From the NCBI GenBank assembly GCA_900547415.1, contig URGS01000017.1, positions 1 to 36,490 on the forward strand: 36,490 nucleotides of DNA. The letters are read 5' to 3'. Source of the DNA: an uncultured Phascolarctobacterium sp. (GTDB taxonomy: Bacteria > Bacillota > Negativicutes > Acidaminococcales > Acidaminococcaceae). Each line of letters begins with the position of its first letter. Position 1 is the first letter of the stretch. The notes beneath the pieces were generated by a model. That model saw nothing but the letters and a program-made list of their open reading frames with translations, was not told the DNA's origin and made no database searches. Position numbers and translations under genes: made by a program. Below are positions 32,365 through 36,490 of this stretch, one piece after another.

Positions 32365-32607
32365 TGGTTATTTATAATCATTTTAATATTCATCCGTTTA
32401 TGCATATACGCGTTCTTTAAAGAAGATTTAACCTTAACAAAGCGTGTTCAGTAAAAAGACAACTTAAGAACATTCCCAATTTTATAACGGAGTCACTTTT
32501 TTATATAAACTTATAGATTTATATTTATTACTTTATTCTACCCCATCCCCCTGCCAAGCATTGTCACTTTAATAGCAAATCATAAAATCTTCCCCATAAA
32601 ACAAAAA
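32365..32607. other. AT-rich gene-free stretch upstream of the restriction operon
   Basis: No credible coding frame, repeat or site is seen between the operon promoter and the bidirectional terminator. Confidence 0.6.
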
Positions 32608-32651
32608 AGCACAGCTCAATGAGGCAATCCCTCACAAAGCTGTGCTTTTTA
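32602..32651. terminator. Bidirectional terminator hairpin
   Basis: AGCACAGCT (32608-32616) pairs with AGCTGTGCT (32638-32646). An inner TGAGG/CCTCA stem extends it, and A and T runs flank both sides, so it can work in both directions. It insulates the restriction operon from the DNA on its right. Confidence 0.85.
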
Positions 32652-33136
32652 AATGCTCCAAATACTGCTCGCATTTACCACACACACCTAACCTAAAAAA
32701 CTAACTCCACTTTTGTCCCCTACGCCTCTCTTACTTCCGCGTCAGCGAGGAACGGATGCCGAACAAAACAGCACGCCACTGTTTGCTAACCTAGGACAGA
32801 ACTCACACCTAAAGGCGAGGGCGAGAGGAGCAGCGGAGCCACAACTAAAGCTCACGCAACACATACACGTTGCTCCCTATGCCGGAGCCGCACATAGGCA
32901 CCGGAATCCGAGCAGCGGTAAAAGCTTTTTGCATACTTTTTCTCGAAAAAGTATGACTCATAGGCTGGTACTAAAAATGCAGTTATCACATACACCTCTC
33001 AGTCTGTTCGCTACGCTCACATCCAGCTCTCCTTAAAAGGAGAGCCTCATCTTCAATCACACTTCACCCTCCCCCTTGCAGGCACATAATGCTAAAGCCT
33101 CCGTCCACGACCTCAGCATTTATGCTCTGCTGCCTT
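32652..33136. other. Repeat-rich non-coding block
   Basis: About 480 bp without a credible gene and of higher G+C than the flanks. It contains a perfect hairpin CATACTTTTT-CTCG-AAAAAGTATG (32932-32955) and a perfect inverted repeat GCTCTCCTT/AAGGAGAGC (33026-33045) preceded by a CCTCTCAGTCTGTTCGC-type string. These strings resemble dispersed intergenic repeats of gut Bacillota. No gene function is claimed. Confidence 0.6.
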
Positions 33137-33427
33137 TCAGGATTTGCGTCTGCTTTTAGGCTTTGCCTTTGCTTTGAGGCTGCTTTGTTTGGCCTTTATA
33201 TCCACCCCAGCCTGTGCAAACAGCTGTCCCGGTTCAATGCCATACACAGCACATAGCTTTAATAGATTGTCCAGCCGCATGTAATTTTTGCCATGCTCAA
33301 TATTAATCAGCTGCTGACGGCTTATGCCTAAACGCTCTGCCACCTGCTCCTGAGTATACCCAAAAACAGCACGAATTTCGTTGAGCACATGACCAATATT
33401 TTCAATCCAATACCGTTCGATTTCCAT
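33137..33427 (-). CDS. XRE-family transcriptional regulator
   Basis: The protein is a Cro/C1-type helix-turn-helix regulator: VLNEIRAVFGYTQEQVAERL, then GISRQQLINIEHGKNYMRLD and NLLKLCAVYGIEPGQLF. A basic, Lys-rich C-terminal tail (SSLKAKAKPKSRRKS) follows. The frame opens at 33487, but AAGGAG points to the ATG at 33427 (MEIERYWIENIGHV), 96 residues. It is divergent from the sigma factor gene, which it may regulate. No toxin partner is adjacent. Confidence 0.88.
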   Translation of the reverse strand: MEIERYWIENIGHVLNEIRAVFGYTQEQVAERLGISRQQLINIEHGKNYMRLDNLLKLCAVYGIEPGQLFAQAGVDIKAKQSSLKAKAKPKSRRKS

Positions 33428-33488
33428 TGTCTTACTCCTTTCAGAAAAAATTTTTATATCGTCTATTTTAAAAATAGCTGTTTGCAAT

Positions 33489-33497
33489 ATTATACCA
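33489..33497 (-). promoter_or_regulatory. Extended -10 promoter of the XRE gene
   Basis: On the minus strand TGGTATAAT combines a TGn extension with a perfect TATAAT (33489-33494), about 60 bp before the chosen start. No good -35 is visible. Confidence 0.6.
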
Positions 33498-33546
33498 AAT
33501 TAAATGTACAATAAATTTGACATTTTCCAATTTTCTGATAAGTATA

Positions 33547-33555
33547 TGCTATAAT
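33547..33555 (+). promoter_or_regulatory. Extended -10 promoter of the sigma factor gene
   Basis: TGCTATAAT (TATAAT at 33550-33555) forms an extended -10. A TTGACA upstream is 27 bp away, too far to serve as -35. The leader would be about 95 nt. The divergent XRE promoter lies about 55 bp away. Confidence 0.6.
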
Positions 33556-33601
33556 ATGAGTAGATTATGGACTTTGTCATTAAGAAGTACCGACAAAAGC
33601 C

Positions 33602-33658
33602 TTTGATCATTTACTGTAAATATATAAATTCAAGTAAAGGAGTTGTAACATGATCAAA
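33602..33658 (+). promoter_or_regulatory. Leader hairpin covering the sigma factor start region
   Basis: TTTGATCAT (33602-33610) pairs perfectly with ATGATCAAA (33650-33658), which holds the minigene ATG and the first base of the sigma ATG. The ribosome binding site AAAGGAG (33636-33642) lies in the 39-nt loop. Alternatively the two TGATCA palindromes are protein sites. Confidence 0.6.
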
Positions 33659-33664
33659 TGGTAA
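33650..33664 (+). CDS. Four-codon minigene overlapping the sigma factor start
   Basis: ATG ATC AAA TGG TAA encodes Met-Ile-Lys-Trp. Its ATG has the ideal 7-base spacing from AAAGGAG, whereas the sigma ATG (33658) lies 15 bases away. The minigene stop overlaps the sigma start as ATGGTAA, a typical termination-reinitiation arrangement. Translation is inferred from spacing only. Confidence 0.5.
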   Translation: MIKW

Positions 33665-34239
33665 ACACAAACTGCAGTACCCAACAAAGCAGTAACAACG
33701 CTGAAATCTTGTGTCAGCTGGTGCGTGGTGCACAAGAAAACGACCAAAAGGCTATTGATGAATTATGTAACCGTTTTATTCCCCTTATCAAAAAGGTTGC
33801 GGGCAATAGCTACTACAAGGACCACCTTGGCGAGGATGCAGTAAATATCGCCTGGGTTATTTTTCTGGAGTTCATTATGAAGTACAAAGGCAATGACTTT
33901 GTTCATTTGCCGGGTCTGCTGCAAATTCATCTGCGGTACAAGCTGCTGAGAATCTGCAAGCATCAAGAAGTTCAAAGATTAGAGGTTCCCCTGGTTACGG
34001 ATGATGAGAGTCAAGAGGAAATAGCTGACCCACGGAATTATATCTATGATTTTGAAATCAGACGATTAATTTGGGAAATTCTTCGCAGACTATCTCCAAA
34101 ACAACGCATTATACTAACCATGGTTTTCCTAGAAGGAAGGAACCTGAAAGAAGTAAGTAAAGTATTGGATATACCATATGAGTCTGTACGTTCTGTATAT
34201 CGTAAAGGCTTAGCTAAAATGAGAAAATTAACTGAATAG
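33658..34239 (+). CDS. Sigma-70 family RNA polymerase sigma factor
   Basis: The 193 residues contain a region 2-like helical domain (AIDELCNRFIPLIKKVAGNS, EDAVNIAWVIFLEFIMKY) and a clear region 4 (WEILRRLSPKQRIILTMVFL, LKEVSKVLDIPYESVRSVYR with KGLAKMRKL), so it is an ECF-like sigma factor. A stop lies four codons upstream in this frame, which fixes the start at 33658. A four-codon minigene and a hairpin precede it. No anti-sigma gene is adjacent. It is followed by a terminator. Its regulon cannot be read from the window. Confidence 0.88.
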   Translation: MVNTNCSTQQSSNNAEILCQLVRGAQENDQKAIDELCNRFIPLIKKVAGNSYYKDHLGEDAVNIAWVIFLEFIMKYKGNDFVHLPGLLQIHLRYKLLRICKHQEVQRLEVPLVTDDESQEEIADPRNYIYDFEIRRLIWEILRRLSPKQRIILTMVFLEGRNLKEVSKVLDIPYESVRSVYRKGLAKMRKLTE

Positions 34240-34249
34240 AAGTAGTAAA

Positions 34250-34278
34250 GGGAGTACTCTTAAGTGAGTACTCTTTTT
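34250..34278 (+). terminator. Terminator after the sigma factor gene
   Basis: GAGTACTC (34252-34259) pairs with GAGTACTC (34266-34273) around a 6-nt loop, followed by a T run, 11 bp after the stop. Confidence 0.85.
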
Positions 34279-34866
34279 ATTTTTATGCATAATCTTTTTA
34301 TTATCAATCTATTTCATAATCTTATTTTTATTTAATTTAGTAATTAGCTTTTAAATATCTTTAAAGCTTTTATTTAAGTATACGTACTACATAAATCCTA
34401 GATATAACAATACTAATATTTTAGTACCTACTTCAGATTTATGGTTAATAGTAACTGTTACTACGAACAGGGAGAGGCGGGGAAGAAAAAAAAGAAAAAG
34501 AAAAAAAAGAAGTCTCACTTATATAGTGGCATCTTTTACAGCAAAATAGGCTCCATTAATTAAAATTTTTTTCAAAAGTTTTTAGAACAGCTCATGAAAA
34601 GAACAAAAAGCAACTAAGCAGATAAAAAGCTCAGTTTCTGCCCCTTTTTTAGCAATACCCATAAATATGGCTTAAGTTACCAGCAAATCTCCCCTTTGAG
34701 AGTTATATATTTACCCTAGTTCTGCAGAAAAATAAAAAATTTTAAAATTTTTTTCTGGTACGGAGCCTATTTTACCACTTTTGATGTCACTATATAAGTG
34801 AGAGGCAAATTTTCCAAGTCACAATACCATAACATATCTTGCTGCAATCTTTTCCTTCCCCATTAT
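34279..34866. other. Gene-free AT-rich stretch with a purine tract
   Basis: Between the sigma terminator and the hydG promoter no credible gene exists. A G/A-only tract of about 34 bases lies near 34479-34512, directly left of the inverted-repeat element at 34513-34803. Confidence 0.6.
34513..34803. mobile_element. MITE-like 291-bp element with 42-bp terminal inverted repeats
   Basis: The left end (34513-34554) and the reverse complement of the right end (34762-34803) match at 33 of 42 positions: the outer TCTCACTTATATAGTG and the inner AAAATAGGCTCC are exact, and a middle block differs. The interior has no gene. No target-site duplication is evident. It may be a non-autonomous transposable element or a remnant. 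Confidence 0.5.
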
Positions 34867-34895
34867 TTGAAAAATACACCGGCATATGATATATT
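34867..34895 (+). promoter_or_regulatory. Promoter of hydG
   Basis: TTGAAA (34867-34872), a 17-bp spacer and TATATT (34890-34895) with an extended TGA give a good promoter, about 70 bp before the start codon. Confidence 0.65.
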
Positions 34896-34967
34896 GTTTA
34901 TAATCAGGAGTATGTGCCTGAAATTTCTGACGGGGAAGCTTTTTCTGACCTGTAAGGAGGAATAAAT

Positions 34968-36383
34968 TTGTATAATGTAAAATCTATGAAGGCCGAAGAG
35001 TTCATTAGCCATGAGGAGATTATGGACACTCTGGCATATGCTGAGGCTAACAAGGACAACAAGGAGCTTTTAGACGCTATTATTGCCAAGGCTGAGCTGC
35101 GCAATGGCCTGAGCCATCGCGAGGCTTCTGTTCTGCTGGCCTGCGATGATCCTGAGCGTATAGAGGCTATCTGCCGTCTGGCTGAGCAAATCAAGAAGGA
35201 TTTTTACGGCAACCGTATCGTTTTGTTTGCGCCCCTGTATTTGTCCAATTACTGCATCAACCACTGCGTATATTGTCCCTACCATGCCCAAAACAAGCAT
35301 ATTGGCCGCAAAAAGCTGACTCAGGATGAAATACGCCGCGAGGTTATTGCTCTGCAGGATATGGGCCACAAGCGTTTGGCTTTGGAGGCTGGTGAAGACC
35401 CGGTCAACAATCCTATTGAATATATCTTGGAGTGTATCAACACTATTTACTCCATCAAACACAAAAACGGCGCTATCCGCCGCGTTAATGTCAACATTGC
35501 TGCTACTACAGTTGAAAACTATCGCAAGCTGAAGGAAGCAGGCATTGGTACCTATATCCTGTTCCAAGAAACCTATCACAAGGAGAGCTATGAGCAGCTT
35601 CATCCGAAAGGACCTAAACATAACTACGCATACCATACTGAGGCTATGGACCGCGCTATGGAGGGCGGTATTGACGATGTGGGCTTGGGCGTTCTCTTTG
35701 GTCTGGAGCGCTACAAGTACGAGCTGGCTGGTCTTTTGATGCACGCTGAGCATTTGGAGGAAGTTCATGGCGTTGGTCCCCACACCATCAGCGTACCTCG
35801 CATCAAGCGTGCTGATGATATTGACCCCGGCGTATTTGACAATGGCATTGACGACGAGATCTTTGCTAAAATCATTGCCATTATCCGCATTGCTGTTCCC
35901 TACACCGGTATGATTATTTCTACTCGTGAGAGCCAGGCTGTACGTGAAAAGGCTCTGCATTTGGGCATTTCTCAAATCAGCGGTGCTTCCCGCACCTCCG
36001 TTGGCGGCTATACTGAGGAAGAGCGCCCGCACGACACCGAGCAGTTCGACGTTTCCGACCAACGTACCCTTGATGAGGTTATTAAGTGGCTGATGGAAAT
36101 GGATTTCCTGCCCTCCTTCTGCACTGCCTGCTACCGTGCAGGACGCACCGGCGACCGCTTTATGGAGCTGTGCAAGGCTAAGCAAATCCAAAACTGCTGC
36201 CACCCCAACGCTCTCATGACCTTAAAGGAATACCTTGTGGACTACGCAAGCCCTGAAACCCGTGAGCTTGGCGAAAAGCTGATTAAGGCAGAGCTTTTGA
36301 ACATTCCGCAGGAAAAGGTACGTCAAGTATGCGCTGAGCATCTGGACGATATTGAGCATGGCAGCCGCGATTTTAGATTCTAA
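34968..36383 (+). CDS. hydG: [FeFe] hydrogenase maturase HydG (radical SAM tyrosine lyase)
   Basis: HydG splits tyrosine to supply CO and cyanide ligands for the H-cluster of [FeFe] hydrogenase. The radical SAM motif CINHCVYC (CX3CX2C) follows RIVLFAPLYLSNY near residue 85. ILFQETYHKESYEQLHPKGP and GASRTSVGGYTEEERP are typical of the family. The C-terminal cluster motif CTACYRAGRTGDRFMELCKA then QNCCHPNA, which separates HydG from ThiH, is present. The 471 residues are the normal length. The start is a TTG at 34968 behind AAGGAGGAA; a downstream ATG at 34986 is less well placed. No hydE, hydF or hydrogenase gene is in the window. Confidence 0.95.
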   Translation: MYNVKSMKAEEFISHEEIMDTLAYAEANKDNKELLDAIIAKAELRNGLSHREASVLLACDDPERIEAICRLAEQIKKDFYGNRIVLFAPLYLSNYCINHCVYCPYHAQNKHIGRKKLTQDEIRREVIALQDMGHKRLALEAGEDPVNNPIEYILECINTIYSIKHKNGAIRRVNVNIAATTVENYRKLKEAGIGTYILFQETYHKESYEQLHPKGPKHNYAYHTEAMDRAMEGGIDDVGLGVLFGLERYKYELAGLLMHAEHLEEVHGVGPHTISVPRIKRADDIDPGVFDNGIDDEIFAKIIAIIRIAVPYTGMIISTRESQAVREKALHLGISQISGASRTSVGGYTEEERPHDTEQFDVSDQRTLDEVIKWLMEMDFLPSFCTACYRAGRTGDRFMELCKAKQIQNCCHPNALMTLKEYLVDYASPETRELGEKLIKAELLNIPQEKVRQVCAEHLDDIEHGSRDFRF

Positions 36384-36442
36384 AAATTTTAAAGAAGCGC
36401 TGACAAAAGCATAAAATTATAACCGTTTCCAGCAATTGATAT

Positions 36443-36484
36443 GTACCCTCTTTACTGGACAAAACCAGTAAGGAGGGTATTTTT
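36443..36484 (+). terminator. Terminator after hydG
   Basis: A 15-16-bp stem (TACCCTCTTTACTGG against CCAGTAAGGAGGGTA, one G-U pair, 6-nt loop) is followed by TTTTT, about 60 bp after the stop. Confidence 0.9.
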
Positions 36485-36490
36485 ATGCGC

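Noticed and set aside
33137..33427. XRE gene as control protein of the restriction operon
   Set aside because: It is more than 1 kb upstream, separated by a bidirectional terminator and repeat block, and is divergent from the sigma gene instead.
34479..34512. Purine-only tract as a functional triplex or regulatory element
   Set aside because: Simple low-complexity sequence with no further support; mentioned only as a neighbour of the inverted-repeat element.
35070..36203. 377-codon minus-strand open frame
   Set aside because: It is antisense to hydG, has no ribosome binding site and matches no family I know.
36481..36490. ATG at the window edge as the start of a new gene
   Set aside because: Only two codons are visible and the preceding GGAGGG is part of a terminator stem.

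Overview
The window reads as a chromosomal segment of a low-to-mid G+C Bacillota. The class Negativicutes is the best guess. The order alaS-ireB-ruvX-DUF1292-mltG-U32 matches the Bacillus alaS-yrzL-yrrK-yrzB-yrrL-yrrO block. It continues into an aminopeptidase/efp pair and an asp23-amaP-DUF2273-nusB-xseAB-ispA-dxs-tlyA-nadK run, and a hydG gene indicates [FeFe]-hydrogenase maturation, so an anaerobic life. The genus is inferred from gene content only. Almost everything is on the minus strand; only the sigma factor gene and hydG are on plus.

Core region, 1-19.1 kb. From high to low coordinate, alaS has a clear promoter and terminator. Next come ireB-ruvX, a separately promoted acidic DUF1292 protein with a Cys/His-rich insert, and mltG-U32-DUF4911. 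An M24 peptidase/efp pair ends at a strong terminator. A lone AlbA_2/ATPase-type regulator follows, with a perfect inverted repeat around its own promoter. Then a tightly packed run of eleven genes goes from asp23 to nadK, the last cut by the window edge. It covers envelope stress, transcription antitermination, exonuclease VII, isoprenoid precursor synthesis, rRNA methylation and NADP supply.

Accessory region, 19.2-32.4 kb. A small patch holds an Rpn-type PD-(D/E)XK nuclease gene, a 163-residue unknown with a HicB-like gene, and a broken 3' end of a second Rpn gene. A 152-bp element (promoter, three-hairpin RNA, intrinsic terminator) occurs twice without indels, once upstream of the Rpn gene and once upstream of the 163-residue gene. 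The HicB-like protein ends in the same C-terminal tail as the Rpn protein. Next to this patch, a nine-gene operon-like run starts at a good promoter near 32.34 kb and ends at a terminator near 21.55 kb. It encodes a methylase-plus-specificity fusion with a degraded catalytic motif, an unknown 176-residue protein, HsdM, an HsdS whose two halves are about 89% identical, an unknown 107-residue protein, HsdR, a Sel1-repeat protein and two small SH3/tudor-like proteins. This decorated Type I restriction-modification locus is the best candidate for an undescribed defence variant.

Right end, 32.4-36.5 kb. There is about 0.8 kb of repeat-rich non-coding DNA, then an XRE regulator divergent from a sigma-70-like factor. 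The sigma gene's ribosome binding site drives a four-codon minigene whose stop overlaps the sigma start, and the start lies in a 9-bp stem. A 291-bp element with 42-bp imperfect terminal inverted repeats lies in the gap before hydG.
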